From: Vitis vinifera
Lineage: Eukaryota > Streptophyta > Magnoliopsida > Vitales > Vitaceae
Reading direction: 5' to 3'
Assembly: GCF_030704535.1 (NCBI RefSeq)
Contig: NC_081813.1
Coordinates: 3,124,001 to 3,188,000, forward strand
DNA: 64,000 nucleotides
Each line of letters opens with the position of its first letter. The stretch's first letter is position 1. Of the stretch, positions 1 to 12,600 are shown in pieces. The position numbers and the translations under genes are program-made. The notes below the pieces were generated by a model that made no database searches, was not told where the DNA came from, and saw only the letters and a program-made list of their open reading frames with translations.

Positions 1-809
1 ACTAGCTTCAAAGTTAGAATCGATCCTCAACTTCGAAATTATTGACACAATACATGGAATGGGATTATGATATCTAATTTTCTCAAAAATCACAATCCAC
101 CTTATTTTATATTCTTCTCCCTCATGTAATATTATGACTCACTCTATTTTCAGTTTTGTTCGAACTTCAATTCTCCTTTACCAAACACACCTACAAGTTG
201 ATGAATGCCCAACTGGTCTGACTTGAGACACCATGATTTGTGATTATTCTATCTAGGTTTTTCAGCCTGCCAATCAACAAAATTTTGATCCAAAAAAGAC
301 CAAAACAGATAAAACAGAAGGCAAAAAGAAAAGTCATATGAATATTGATTCCGTGATTTGATAATGAAAACGACATAGCACTATGATAGAGTGGGGTGGG
401 GCTGATGAAAACAAGACGGTGGGGACATAGACTTTGTCCTGATTCATGAGATGGTGGGGCATGTGGGACATGGGTGTGTCCAGGTTCATGGAAAAAAGTT
501 CTAGCTCGTGGATCAGGGCTTCTTCTCCGACTTTCATTGATCTTGTTGATGAAGCGCGCTAGTACCATGATTAATCGAACCAAGCTAGAGCCGATGTTTT
601 ACTTGTGTTTTTACACTAATATCTTACATGCATAAGAAAGGCTTCGTTATGGGATTTTATTTCAACAAGCTTTGGATGCCAAAGTGTTGGTTTACAGGCA
701 CAAGAACGATCCAGCTCATAATTGCTTAGGAAAAAGCTAAGTCCGGCCATGATAGAAAGCGAAGAAGTCAAAAGCCGCATAAAAACTAGATACTAGTAAT
801 TAAGCTTTA
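1..809. other. 3' flank of the dioxygenase gene, no gene seen
   Basis: No convincing coding region. Short open frames here show no recognisable domain and no consistent splice structure. The stretch is presumably the 3' untranslated region and downstream flank of the minus-strand dioxygenase gene that ends at 810. Confidence 0.5.
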
Positions 810-1961
810 CTACTTGCAGAGTGAAGCGAGTATATTCCGAGGTGGGGTGTATGGCCGTCGAGAGTGAAGCGCAGCCCAGTTATCAATCAGTAGCACATCA
901 CCTTTCTGCCATGGAAAAGCTACACACTCCTCGTGCAGGATTTTGAGGCAGTCTTCCACAATATCATCCGGCAGTGCTTCCCCATTCCCAAAGCTCACTG
1001 TTTTCTCCGAATCATTCATCCCCTTGTCTTTCCAGTTTGAATGAAACAACACTATACTGTTAAACCACACCTTGCGCTGTCTCCCTTCGTCGTACCTTAT
1101 CCCTGCAATTGGACCCATTATCGAATTGACCCCCGACTCTGTCCATTCCAACTTGGTTCCCACCTGAGCAGCCCTGCAAAGACGTTTATGGCGGTTTTAA
1201 ATATACTGATGAGTAATCAATCAAAGAGAGTTATGGCAGTGAAATCATGCACAGACCCACAGACCTCTTCTCGGCGGTGGTTTTGTCATCCGTGAGGAAG
1301 GTGGACTTCCAGCCACGCCCAAGGACAGATGAAAGATCGTCCTGGTCTGCCAATCTTCGGATGTAAATCAAACCATGGTCTTCCAGTTGTTGTACGAATT
1401 CTGGGTATTTCTCCTTCATTCTCTCGTAGATAACATGGCTGAGTGCTATGGGTGTCTCTCCCCCACTTCCTGGCTCCACCTCACAGAAGAAAAACAATTT
1501 GGATGGAACCACAGATACCTGCCAAACAACTCAAATTATTTTCTTTGATACCAAACACGATCTATGACTCTTTTAAGAGGGAAATTGTCGGAACGGACCT
1601 GAGCCATTTCATGATGAAACTCAATCCTCTGATCCGGCGGAGCCTCGTTGGCCGTGAAAATCCGGCCCACCACTTTGTTACGAGGAGCCGCGCCGCCGAT
1701 GTAAGGTAGCTCCTCGAAGTCGAAGGCTTCGACGACGTCGTTGAAGTCGGATGCGGTGTTCACTGGGAAGCCTCTGAGGAGAATGGCTCCAGCCTTGTTG
1801 AGCAGCGAGTCGAGCCATGGCTTCTGGTCCTTGATGGATTGGGTCAGAAGAGATAGGTCCAGGTGATCAAGATCTGCCCCTGGCGTAAAGACCAGGGGAA
1901 ATGGGCCTGTATTGTAGGCCCTTTGGTGTGGTATCGAGGACTCAACCAAGACCTTAGACAT
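810..1961 (-). CDS. Clavaminate synthase-like TauD-family dioxygenase
   Basis: Three coding exons read on the minus strand: 1961-1599, 1518-1265 and 1173-810. They join in phase to 326 residues. Introns are GT-AG. The product resembles the plant proteins annotated as clavaminate synthase-like (Arabidopsis At3g21360 type), non-haem Fe(II)/2-oxoglutarate oxygenases of the TauD/TfdA fold whose substrate in plants is not known. The proximal metal-ligand region is the EFHHEMAQ segment at about residues 114-121 (HxE-type pair). The distal His lies in ALHSRRP near residue 309, followed by the Arg expected to hold 2-oxoglutarate. WQKGDVLLIDN before it is the typical TauD C-terminal core. The length matches the family (about 330). 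No signal peptide is seen, so the enzyme is probably cytosolic. The start at 1961 is the first ATG after a TATA box about 45 bp upstream. Nothing looks broken. Confidence 0.93.
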
Positions 1962-2004
1962 TTTTTTCCTCTCTCTTTAGATCAAGTTGAAGAAGGTTTA
2001 TCAC

Positions 2005-2012
2005 TTTATATA
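2005..2012 (-). promoter_or_regulatory. TATA box of the dioxygenase gene
   Basis: TATATAAA on the minus strand, about 44-51 bp upstream of the ATG at 1961. This implies a very short 5' untranslated region. Position and sequence fit a plant core promoter, but there is no transcript evidence. Confidence 0.55.
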
Positions 2013-2073
2013 GTGTGTTAATGGATAATATAGGCTTTGTATCTGGACACGAAGTAGTCCAGGTTCATGGGTA

Positions 2074-2220
2074 CAAGGATTAAAATATCTGTATCCAATA
2101 TCAATGGATACCGACAACATCCGTGAACTAATATTTTCAGATGTTTTACTGATATTTTATCAATTTCTGTTTCAACTGATATTTATGGATATTTTACCAT
2201 ATTTCACCGATTTTTCGATT
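2074..2220. mobile_element. hAT-like element terminus (one end only)
   Basis: The sequence CAAGGATTAAAATATC at 2074 differs by one base from the right terminus of the hAT element at 44291-49241 read in reverse (CAAGGATGAAAATATC). It is followed by similar subterminal blocks rich in GATATTTT and ATCCG. A matching second terminus and a target duplication were not found, so this is probably a truncated or internally rearranged relative. Confidence 0.4.
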
Positions 2221-2384
2221 TTTTTATTATTAATAAATAAATTATAATTATTTTATTTTTATATTTGATTTAATTTATTACCAAAAATATAAAAACATAA
2301 TTTTCTTAATAGGTCTTTTTTTTATATAATCTATATGTTTATTAAATATAATAAAAATAAATATTAAAAAAATTATGTATTATT

Positions 2385-2497
2385 AAATATATTTTAAAAT
2401 TAGACATACTATCATAATAATATTATAAAATAAGAATGCAACTTAATAATAAATGTACAATATTATTATGATAATATGTCTAATTTTAAAATATATT
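2385..2497. repeat. Long inverted repeat, about 39-bp arms
   Basis: The arm at 2385-2424 is nearly the exact reverse complement of 2459-2497 (shared core TAATATTATTATGAT and TCTAATTTTAAAATATATT), with a spacer of about 34 bases. It could be the core of an AT-rich MITE or a hairpin-forming sequence. It lies between two divergent genes. Confidence 0.6.
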
Positions 2498-2576
2498 AAT
2501 ATTTAAAAAAAATTATTTTAAAATAATTTTCATTATATTTGATTTTTCTTTCGAAATCTACCTTGCTTACAAACCT

Positions 2577-2633
2577 GGCCCAAACCTGAGTTTTGGACTC
2601 AACCAAGCTCAATCCAAGGCCTGTTCAGGCCCA
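2577..2633 (+). promoter_or_regulatory. Paired GGCCCA (site II-type) promoter elements
   Basis: GGCCCA occurs at 2577-2582 and 2628-2633, within 145 bp upstream of the ATG at 2720. Its complement TGGGCC is the plant site II motif bound by TCP factors and common in promoters of genes active in dividing cells. No clear TATA box is visible for this gene, which is usual for site II promoters. Confidence 0.35.
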
Positions 2634-2719
2634 ATACAAGCCCGCCTCTCTGGCAATTCAAATGGAGAGGGGGAGAGAGTTGCAGAGAAACGAGGGTTTG
2701 GTGTAGACTGTAGAGGGAG

Positions 2720-5128
2720 ATGGCGAAGAACGAAGCGAAAGCGAAATCTGGGAGGAAGCCATTCAGGGACATATCCAACGGTGGAAATTCTTCGAAACCT
2801 CTCAAGAAGAAAGTTCCCCAAAATGACGAAAGTGCCCTTGATCGTCTTCTTCTTGTTCACTCTGATCTATCCACTTTCATTCATCAGGTAAATTAATATG
2901 AAAGAGAGGCCCCATTTTCATTTTTCATCTGTTTGTTTTCGGAAAATTTTCTGGAGAGGAAGAGAAATCAAAATTTTGTGTATCAGTAATCAGATAGAGC
3001 GGCCAGATTCATTTCGCATTATGTTTGGTTGCTGAGAAAATGTAGGAAATGAAAAATGTAAAAATTTGAATAAGGATCAATTGAGATTCATTTGGTACAC
3101 AAAGAACAAAATGTTGTGAAACATAAAATTTGAAACTTGGACCTTTTGTTTTATTTTATTTTCCCATGTATTCTCAGTGTCCAACCGGAGCGGGATTGAA
3201 AGTTTCCTTAAAGTAAATGAAAACCCTAGATTCATTTGAAACTCTTTAAGTCTTAGGGCTATATGTGTTTGGATATTTCAAATCTGATGATAACCCTGGG
3301 TTACACCCCTTTATTCTCTGCTTGGTTGCTGAGAAATCTGGAGAAATGAATTCATGAATCTTGCTCTTTACAATGCATTTGTTTCATGAAAAGCAAAAAT
3401 TCAACTAGGCCCAGTTTTCATTAATGATTCAATGCTTTGATTTTTTTTCTTACAGTTTCTCAGCAGCCAAATGGAAAGCAATCATTATTTCTAAATGACC
3501 ATCTAGTGAAATTTTATGCCTCGGTCTTTTAGTTAAATGAGATAACCTGACTATCTTTGTACTGTTATTGATCAGTTTTGTTACGATTTACCACAATTTT
3601 TTAGCTTAACTATGCATGAATTGATATATTGAGTTGCAGATTGATGAACTTGTTGTGCAAGCACTGAATCTTAAAACAAGCAGCGCAGAGGGTTGGGAAG
3701 AAATCGAATCTTTCACACATGTTTTGTCTGAAATGCTTTCCTCTTTAAAGGTCAATCCTTTTAGTCGTTTATTTCAGTATTTCCCACTTATATACTTATT
3801 TCGCAACTGACATGGAGTGTTGTGTTTTATAAGTGCAGCCATGGGCTCCTAGATTCCAGAAGGCACTCTCACTTCCTTCTGTAAAATCCGAGAATCAGTT
3901 GGGACAGTCTTCACTGAGTGAAACTGCTGGTATAAATGAGTGTGAAACCAATGTAGTTGACAGTCCTCATCCAAGCAAGGTGGAATCACTAGTATCGCCT
4001 TCTCCCCTGGTGTCTTGGCGTGGGGACTGTACTATTGAGAGAGGAAGACAACTGTTTATGCTCACACCTTTGCCTATGCCAAAAGTACTATCATCCAAAC
4101 GGCAGGGCTTAACTAAGTCATTATTTGAAAGGGTTAGTTCTAGCACTACAATTACACTACCATCTCTTCTTGCTGATTCTGGAGATACAAATCATGAAAT
4201 GCTTGAAGGTGTAGCAATAAAGCCAACTCCAAGTAAACCCTCTGGTGCTGTTGCAACCAAAACAGGAAGCACTTTCGAGTGTGGGGTTGTTTCTACACCG
4301 ATATTTGGAAAGAGAGATGGTTCTGTGCTTGTTATGACACCACACCTGAAGATGTCACCTCCTAGATCTTGTGTTTTGCTTGAACCAATATCTGAGTCTT
4401 ATCACCAAGAAAATGATAAGTATAAGATCCGTAAGTCAACCCCATTTCCTGTTGGAGTTCAAAATTTTGGTGGATCAGAGTCACCTGATTCTTCAAGCAA
4501 TGAAGCTCCTGAGAATCTGGCTTTAAAATATCCAGAGCTTTTTGGAATACAATTGAATCATAAAATAGGCATTGGAAAGAAAGAGGTAGAAGAATCACCA
4601 GATTGGTTTATGTCACCTCTCAAAACTTGTGTTTTAATGGATCCTTCCAATGAGAAATCACCGAAAAGTATTGCTCCTGGTTGCCCATTGCCAAGAACTG
4701 CCAGTGTCCTAGATCAGAAAACACACCTGCCTTCAGGAAAAGAAAATGATGTTCAAGGTGGTTGTCATCTGACTAACAAATCTGGTAACCAAGGTATTTA
4801 TTTTTCTGTCTTCTTTTCCCAAACAATGTACTGAACATGATTCAGCTGATAAATTTAAGCCTTCTCAACAGAACTCCTTGGTAGCAGCTTAGCACTAGTG
4901 GAAAGCACTCCCTTGTGGAAGGAGCCAGAGAGCACAATTCGGATGGGCAAGCGCCCTGGGGAGAATACTCTAAAAAAGGAGCTGTGGACGAAGTTTGAAG
5001 CAGCATCTACTAATGGGCTTCATTTAAACGTCTCTGTCTTTGAAGAAACTACTGAAAAAGGATTCCTTGAGAGATTAGACGAGGCTTGGTGCGATGAGGC
5101 TGGCTCATCAGCTGAGGGTTTGAGATAA
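2720..5128 (+). CDS. Unrecognised SP/TP-rich protein, candidate APC/C-regulated cell-cycle protein
   Basis: Four exons: 2720-2887, 3640-3750, 3839-4793 and 4872-5128. All have GT-AG junctions and join in phase to 496 residues. I do not recognise the family with certainty. Visible features: a basic N-terminus with RKPFRDISN at residues 12-20, which has RxxL-type destruction-box spacing with Phe in the Leu position; a KEN box at residues 394-396; and about fourteen Ser-Pro or Thr-Pro sites scattered through the large third exon. A short motif is present twice, MSPPRSCVLLEP near residue 265 and MSPLKTCVLMDP near 351. The C-terminus is conserved-looking and acidic (FLERLDEAWCDE). No membrane segment or enzyme domain is seen, and the middle looks disordered. 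Degrons plus dense CDK-type sites suggest a mitotic or meiotic regulator. A plant Sororin or PATRONUS-like role is possible but unproven. The ATG at 2720 is the only one that keeps exon 1 open. Confidence 0.8.
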
Positions 5129-6519
5129 CTCTACTCTCCATGTTGAAATACATTTTTGTAAATGGTGATATGTTTTGTCACTTTGTGGAAGTGTTCAAAG
5201 CCTGAGTATGCCCTTTGTTGTATTCCTGTTGCATTACTACCATCCATATTTCTTGTATCTTGGGATGCTTAAGGAACATATATGCATCTCCTTCATAAAT
5301 TCAAAATTTTGTTTCTTGCTGCTCATGATTTTTTCTTTTTTCTTTTTTTCCTTTTTAGATCTTTTTTCCATTTTATCCTTTCAAATTTTGTTTCTTTTTT
5401 GGATTTATGAACCAGCAATGGCAGGATCAACTTGGAAAAACTTCATAGGTATGACTTGTTGAATGATGGGTTAGTGATAAAAGCTGTGTATGTCTTCATA
5501 AAATTGCTGGTTGCTTGAGATGAACCTGTACTTGGATAACAATTACCTGAAAGGAAAAAAAAGGATTTGTTTGGTGGTGAGAAAGAAAAGGCAAAGCAAA
5601 TGAGGTTTTGTTTGGAAGTGTTTTCTAAAGTAGTTTTGAAAAATAATTTTTTGAAAGTTATTTTAAGGTATTTTGGGAAACCTCCATTTAAATATATGTT
5701 TTAAAAATAACTTATAGTTTGTTTATTTTTAATCACTCTACGTATTTGTATAATATTTTTTAAAACAATCCTTAAAAAATAAGTAAAAATAATTAAAAGA
5801 TGTTACATGAAAGCACTTTATGTTTTTTTTTTTTTTATTGTTAAATATGTTTTTATATTTGTTTTTTTAAATCTATAAGTTCTTTTAAAAAAATAATTGC
5901 CAAATAGGTTTTAAGATTTTATTGAAAACAGTTGTTTAAAACCAGTTTTATGCTTTTTAATTGTTTTTAAACTGAAAAAACAAGATATTTTATTTGAGAA
6001 TCTATTAAATAAGAAAATATTTCAAAAATTTAAGAATTGTTTTAAAATTTTTATTAAAAATGGTTAATTTTATTGAGACCCCTTAAATTTGATATAAATA
6101 CACTTCATCATTATTAATTTCAAATTTTATCTATCAGCACTCTTATAAATTTATTTTGTTTATTAATTTTATTTTTTTAAATAGATTTTAAGTAAAAATA
6201 TTTTAACTAGGAGTGTTTTACAATTTTTTTAAAATCAAAATTTATTTTTTAAAAAATAAAAATTACATATAAAATATATTTATAGGAGTGCTTATTAAAA
6301 AAATTTAAAACCATTAATACTTAATATATTTATACTAAACCCCAAGATGACAACGAAATTAACTCTTGTTAAAAATGATTTCCTCGAAGCTTTCTACTTT
6401 CTTGCATTATTTTGAGTAAAAGAGTAAAGTGAATGGGTAAAACCATAAAACACAAAAACTGAAAGGAGTTCTCAACAAATAAGTAAAATAGTAGGGGCTC
6501 TTCCACAAATTACCCCTTC
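5129..6519. other. Intergenic, 3' flank and AT-rich repeat remnants
   Basis: No gene is seen. A very AT-rich block at about 5595-5935 begins with TTTGTTTGGAAGTGTTTT and ends with a loosely complementary CCAAATAGGTTTT. This resembles an eroded MITE, but no target duplication could be set. The last 100 bases belong to the MMS19 promoter. Confidence 0.4.
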
Positions 6520-6527
6520 TATATAAA
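6520..6527 (+). promoter_or_regulatory. TATA box of MMS19
   Basis: TATATAAA lies 78 bp before the MMS19 ATG at 6605, which fits a plant core promoter with a leader of about 45-50 bases. Confidence 0.6.
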
Positions 6528-6604
6528 CCCACGTTCTTGCGCGGCATCTCCACAACTCCAAAACCCTCACGTTCCAAAACCCCTCTGCTCAACTACACAG
6601 CGCA

Positions 6605-9600
6605 ATGGCACAACTGAGTCAATTGACTCAATACATTGAATCGTACGTCGACTCATCTCGCTCTTCGACTCAGCAGGTTCAGTTTCATTCTCTATCATCT
6701 ATAATCACGATCTTAAATTACTTTTTAGCTCCGTTTGTTTCTCAAAAGTGAAAAATTCCGGGAAAAGATTTGGTGGAAATTTTTTGGGTCAAAACAACCA
6801 GAAGATGGACAATAATATTTGTAGTGCTCTGACGCTCCGTTTGCATTGTCGGAAAAGTAGCGTTCTAGGAATTTTTTTTTTGGAAAATTTACTTTTCTGT
6901 TTTTGACTTTTTTTTGTTTTGATTATTCTCCGCGTAATTTGATGATTTAATGAGCATTATAATTTTTTTTATTTGAATAGTTAGGTTAGGCTGGTTTGGA
7001 TTTACTCTGTTGTTGTTTTTTAATTACAGGCTGCAAGCGTGGACGCTATTGCTTACCTTTTGAAGAATGATATATTAACTTTAGAGACACTTGTAAGCTT
7101 ATGTGCATATATTATGCTCAAGGTTGTGTTTGGTTGCTGAGAAAATTGAGAATGGAAAAAAAAAGTGTAAATTTTTGCCGCATGTGTTATGTTGTTTTTG
7201 CATATGAAAAAATGAAATAAATTGCAGTAACAGATTCAAATAATTGTATTTGGCTCATTTTTGTGGAGTTCTCTTTTTTTTTCAAATTAAAATTTTGGGA
7301 TTAAAATTTTTATGTTTTTCCTTCCTCCATTATTATCAGCAACCAGGAAAGTTCAGAGAACTTATATTTTATTTTGTTTTTTTTAGCCTGTCTATTTCTG
7401 AACCTTACATTATTCTTTGAAAATTTAGGTCACAGAGATGGGGATGTATTTGACCACTACAGATAACATAATCCGTACAAGAGGTACCTTTATGGGGATT
7501 TTATGAGTTACATTATTTCAAAAAGCTTGAAGTTGAGTAGGAATCGTTGAAGAAGTTACTCTTTTGCTAATGTTTTGCAATTAAATGATTGGTTACTTCA
7601 TGTTGAACTTTGAAAGTAACTAATTTGGACCATCTACAGTTACAATGATGAAGGCCCATCTTAGATTTTTACATGGTAAAATACAATCACAATGAACAAA
7701 AATTTGGCTCTAGCTATGATTAGGTTGGATGGGGTCATTCATATGGTCCTCTGCACCGCATTGGTTCCTATTACCTTGGTTATCAAGATACTCTTATGAT
7801 GCAGTGGTGTGTGGGACATACACATTGATTCTCTAGATAGTAATTGTGCCAAAGGGATGAATTCAGCACTATAGCTGATAGCCAGTGCATGTTTATGCTA
7901 GTGATGGATCATTAATTATTCAGCTATAGTTTTTTCATCCATAATAGTCTATTTCTAGTAATCATCAGGATGTAACTGCTTGTGTATTTCTTATTTCCTG
8001 CCACCATTTCAGGTATCCTTCTTCTTGCGGAATTGCTTACACGTCTTGCATCAAAGCCACTTGACAATGTTACCATACATAGCTTGATAAGCTTCTTCAC
8101 AGATAGACTGGTGAGTTGGCAATTATACCGTTGAACATTATTAACTCAAGCTGAAGGTGGGACACATAAGTTTCATTGCTTCTGCATTTTTCTGACCTTC
8201 TTGTTTATGACTTACATTTGTCACCTCTGCTGCCGCTACTGCTTACATTCATTGTTCTTTCCTTTTCTTTTACTAGCATGTGATTTTTGAACACGTGCAG
8301 CAAAGTTGTTACTTCATTTGCTTGTCAGATTGGAATCCAAATATCCAGTCTGTATTTTTTAAATCTTGTTAACAGTCATTGATATTGTACATCTAATTTG
8401 ACTCAAGGTTTCCCATGAAAATTTATGGTGCTAAAATTATGTACATCATAGAGAATGGTTCATGTTGGAAAATGCTTTTCATGTCTTTCATACTTTGAGA
8501 AATTTGTGGAAACCTGTATGCATGTAATTGTGCTGCTAAGTTTGGGATGTGGATCTGCTATTCACTCATCCATATAGCAGAATTCTGGATGTACAATTTT
8601 GGGCAAGTTCCATCCTTGTTACTATTGTTCCTGAAGCTGTCTCCTCTGGTTCATGTCTCCTTCCTTCTTTTAGCCCCCAATTGGAGCTCTAATGGCCTTT
8701 TTACAATGAGTTCTTTGAGTATGTTATTAGTAAGGGAAAGGGTTGCTTCTAGGTAAAGACATCTGAGGCTAGGTTCTGCCTTTTAAGGCAATATCTTTCT
8801 TCTGGTTCATGGTGTTGGGTGAAAATACTTTGATGGTTAATTATTTGTGAGGAAAAATATTATTTTGTGCTACATTGAATAATCCTTGCAAAGAAAATAT
8901 ACATATAGATTAAGTACAGCCTGTTTAACGAGAGTTTGATAATCCTATCCCAATCCTATCAATCCCCAAATACCAGGGGAGAACCTAACTAATTACATAA
9001 AAATCAGGAAATGGTTACAATTAGGAAACTATTCTATTATACCAAAATTTCTACAGTTGTACATTGATTTCTAAAAGTTGGAGAATCATATAGATTTTCC
9101 AATATTCCCCCTCAAGTTGGTTAATAGATATTATCCATTCCCGACTTACTTGTAATCTTTTGGAATGAAGAGCTGGTCAATCCCTTGATTAAAATATCTG
9201 CCAAGTGTCTATGTGTTGGGATATATGGTGTACATATCAACCCACTCTCAAGCTTCTCTTTGATGAAGTGTCTATTTACTTCAACTTGTTTGGTTCAATC
9301 ATGTTGAACCATCATCCACAATGTTGATGGCCGACTTATTGTCACAGTACAATTTCATAGGTTCTTGCTACTTAATTTTAAGATCATCAAAAATGATTTT
9401 TTTTTATTTTTTTTTTGATCAGAAACGAAGAAAAATGTATTAATAGAAGAAAAGATACAGGAGAAAGAAAAGATACAAAAGAAAGAGAAGAAACCAAGGG
9501 AAGGATGAGAGGTCCTTCCTACACAAACTGAACAAAAGAGAAAACTCCCACCAATAGAAATCTAAAAACAAAGAGAAATCTAAAAACTGATCAAAAATGA

Positions 9601-12600
9601 TTTTTAACCACTAAAGTTCACAAATACCATGAGCCATGGCTCTAAACATTGCCTCAACACTTAATCTTGCCACCACAATCTGCTTCTTACTTCTCCAAGT
9701 TACTAAATATCCTCCAAATAGTGTGCAATACCTTGAGGTTGACCTTCTATCCACAATTGACTCAGCCCGGTCAGCATCCGTGCATGCTTTAAGGCTTAGC
9801 TCTACATCTTTCTAAACAAAATTCCTTTCCTTAGGGACTCTTGAGATATCGGAGAACTTTATAGGTTGCTTGAAAATGAACATCCTTTGGGTTATGCGTG
9901 AATTGACTTATCACACGCTAGACATATGCCATATCTAGTCGCGTTTGTGAAGGATAAATTAACTTACCAATATATTCCTCGATCCATTGGTGTATCATCA
10001 CTAGCCTCACTTAGCTTGTGACTTGGTTCAATCAGTGTGTCAATAGGCTTGTATCCTAACATTCCAGATTCTTTGAGGTGATCAAATACGTTAACATACC
10101 CAAAAACTTTAGGAGTAAGCTTGCAAGTGATATGAGAGTTTTGAAAATGGTTGGAAAAACCACTCAATAGACTTTTGAACCCTAGAACTTTTGAGGGTAT
10201 TTGGTTTATCAAGTATGCTACTATCAATACGACTTCTCCCTTATAAGATTTAGGAACATGTGTTTGAAACAAAAGGGCTCACGTAACCTTAACTGTCTGT
10301 TTTTCCGATCAACGACCCCATTCAGTTGTGGAGTATGTACACAAGATGAATAATGAACAATATCTTCTTTTTGAAGAAGTGATAGAGTTTGATTGAAATA
10401 GCTCCTTGCACTATCACTTTCTTACTACAAACCCCAAATTGGTTTTTCATCATTTTGAAAAAATTTGGAAAAACTTCACTCACTTTAGATTTTTGTTTCA
10501 AGGGAAAAACCCATGTTACCCTTGTGCAATCATCAATAAATAAGATGAATCACTTTGCACCTAATGTTTGAGGGAAGATCTTAACTGTAGATACATTAGT
10601 GAAGAGGGAATGGTCTATGGTTAATAGAGGTAGCCTTAATAAAGATAGTGAAGAATCGGTTGATCACATTTTGATTCATTGAGATAAGACAAAAGAGCTT
10701 GGTTTGGTTTGGGTGTTCCCGGCTTCAGTGAGAAATCTTCTTCTAAAATGGAAACTAAAGGGGTTGGGGAAGAAGAAAAGAGTAGTTTGGCGATTGGCTT
10801 CGATTTGCCTATTTTAGTGTATTTGGAGAGAGTGCAACCAAAGGACTTTTGAAGACGAAGAATTGTTAGATCAAAGTTTGAAGGATCTCTTTATTTGGTT
10901 GCTTTTAGAGTGGTCGCAACAATTTTTGGGATTGGAAAGCCCCTCTATTTTGAATTTCTTAGATGCTCTTTATTGTGGCTAGCTTTGCGCTTTTCTAGGT
11001 TTTTTCTGTCTTAATTGGTGCTTGTTTTGACAATTTTGTATATGCTACTTTTATACGTAGGGTGCACTCCTTCTTTTTGGTGTTTTTTAATACATCCCTT
11101 TGTCAATAAAAAATAAAATAAAATACTTTGTGCTTGAAATATTAGGAATTTTAGATGGTCCTCAAATATTAGAGTGAATCAAAGAACTTGTATTACTTAA
11201 AGGAAAGGAAACATGATGATGTTTAGCAAACTTACAAATATCACAATGTAAATTGTTGACACCAACATTTTTTGAATAGTAAAGGAAACATATCTTTGAG
11301 TATACTAAATGGTGGATGTCCAAGACGGAAGTGTTGAAGGAAATATTATTGGATAAATAGGAACATGAAGGCTGGTTGCTATTGCCACCTTGTGTCTCAA
11401 GAAAGTAGAGTTCATCATTTTCCTTAGCATGTCTAATCATCCTCCCCATAACTCGATCTTGAAAAACATAGTAAGTTGGATAGAAAGTCACTCTATAATC
11501 CAAATCTTTAGTAACTTAATGAACAAACAAAAGATTAATAGACAATTTAGGAACATGCAACGCATTTTCTAATGGAAGAGAGGGGAACAAAGTAATGGTT
11601 CCTTGACTTGCAAAGGTAGTGAAAGAGCCATTTGCAATTTTGATTTTCCTATTACTAGGACAAAGATTATATGTGGTAAATGACTAAGAAGAATATGTCA
11701 TATGATTTGTTGCCCCCAAGTCTATGACCCAAGAATCATTGTGGAGGCACTAAGGGCATAAGAAGTAGGAAACTTGCTTGTTTGTGCAAATGAACACGAT
11801 CCATTTGGTTTTTCAAGGGAACTAAGGAGATTTCTCAGCCTCTCTATCTCCTCTTTATTGAATCCTCTAATCTTTGAGCTACTTGAATTGGAATTCTCAT
11901 AAGAATGGCCTTCTGCATGAGTCAAGTGAGCTTGTTCTCTTAGCTATCTACCCTTAAAACCATCATGCTGACTTACTCCTTGGGGTTTCCCATGGAGTTT
12001 CCAAGAGGTCTCTTTGGTGTGATGGGTCTTCTTATTGTAGGTGCATCATACTCCATCATGATTGAAAGACCTTGTTGATTCATTCTTAATGGTTTCAGTG
12101 TGCTACCTTGTCCCTCAACATCTCTTTTGATTCCTCCATTACTTGTTTTTGTGGAAACTAGGGTAAACCTTTCTATGGGTCGTGAGTTAAGCATAATACC
12201 TCTTCGGTTTTCTTTGGCTTGGATCATTGAGAAGACACCCTGTAATAAGGGTAAAGTTTCCTTCCCTAAAACCTGCACTTGGACTTGCTCAAACTCAATA
12301 TTAAGTTCTGCAAAAAATTTAAAAATCCTTTCCCTTTCTATTTATCTATTAGAAAAAGAAAAAAGAAAATCCTTTCCCTTTCTACAAGCATTAGTAACAT
12401 GGCAAAGTCTTCACTACACTTCATTTAAAATTTTTTATAATAGTCCAATTGAAGCCAAAGTCTTTGCATGATATTGTAGTATTCAGTGATTGAAAGAGTA
12501 CCTTGTTTGGTTAATGTTATTTTTGTCTTAATTTCATTAATCAAGGTTGCATCTTGGAATTGGTTTGGTAGACTGTTTACCAGATCTCCCTTGTTGTTAT

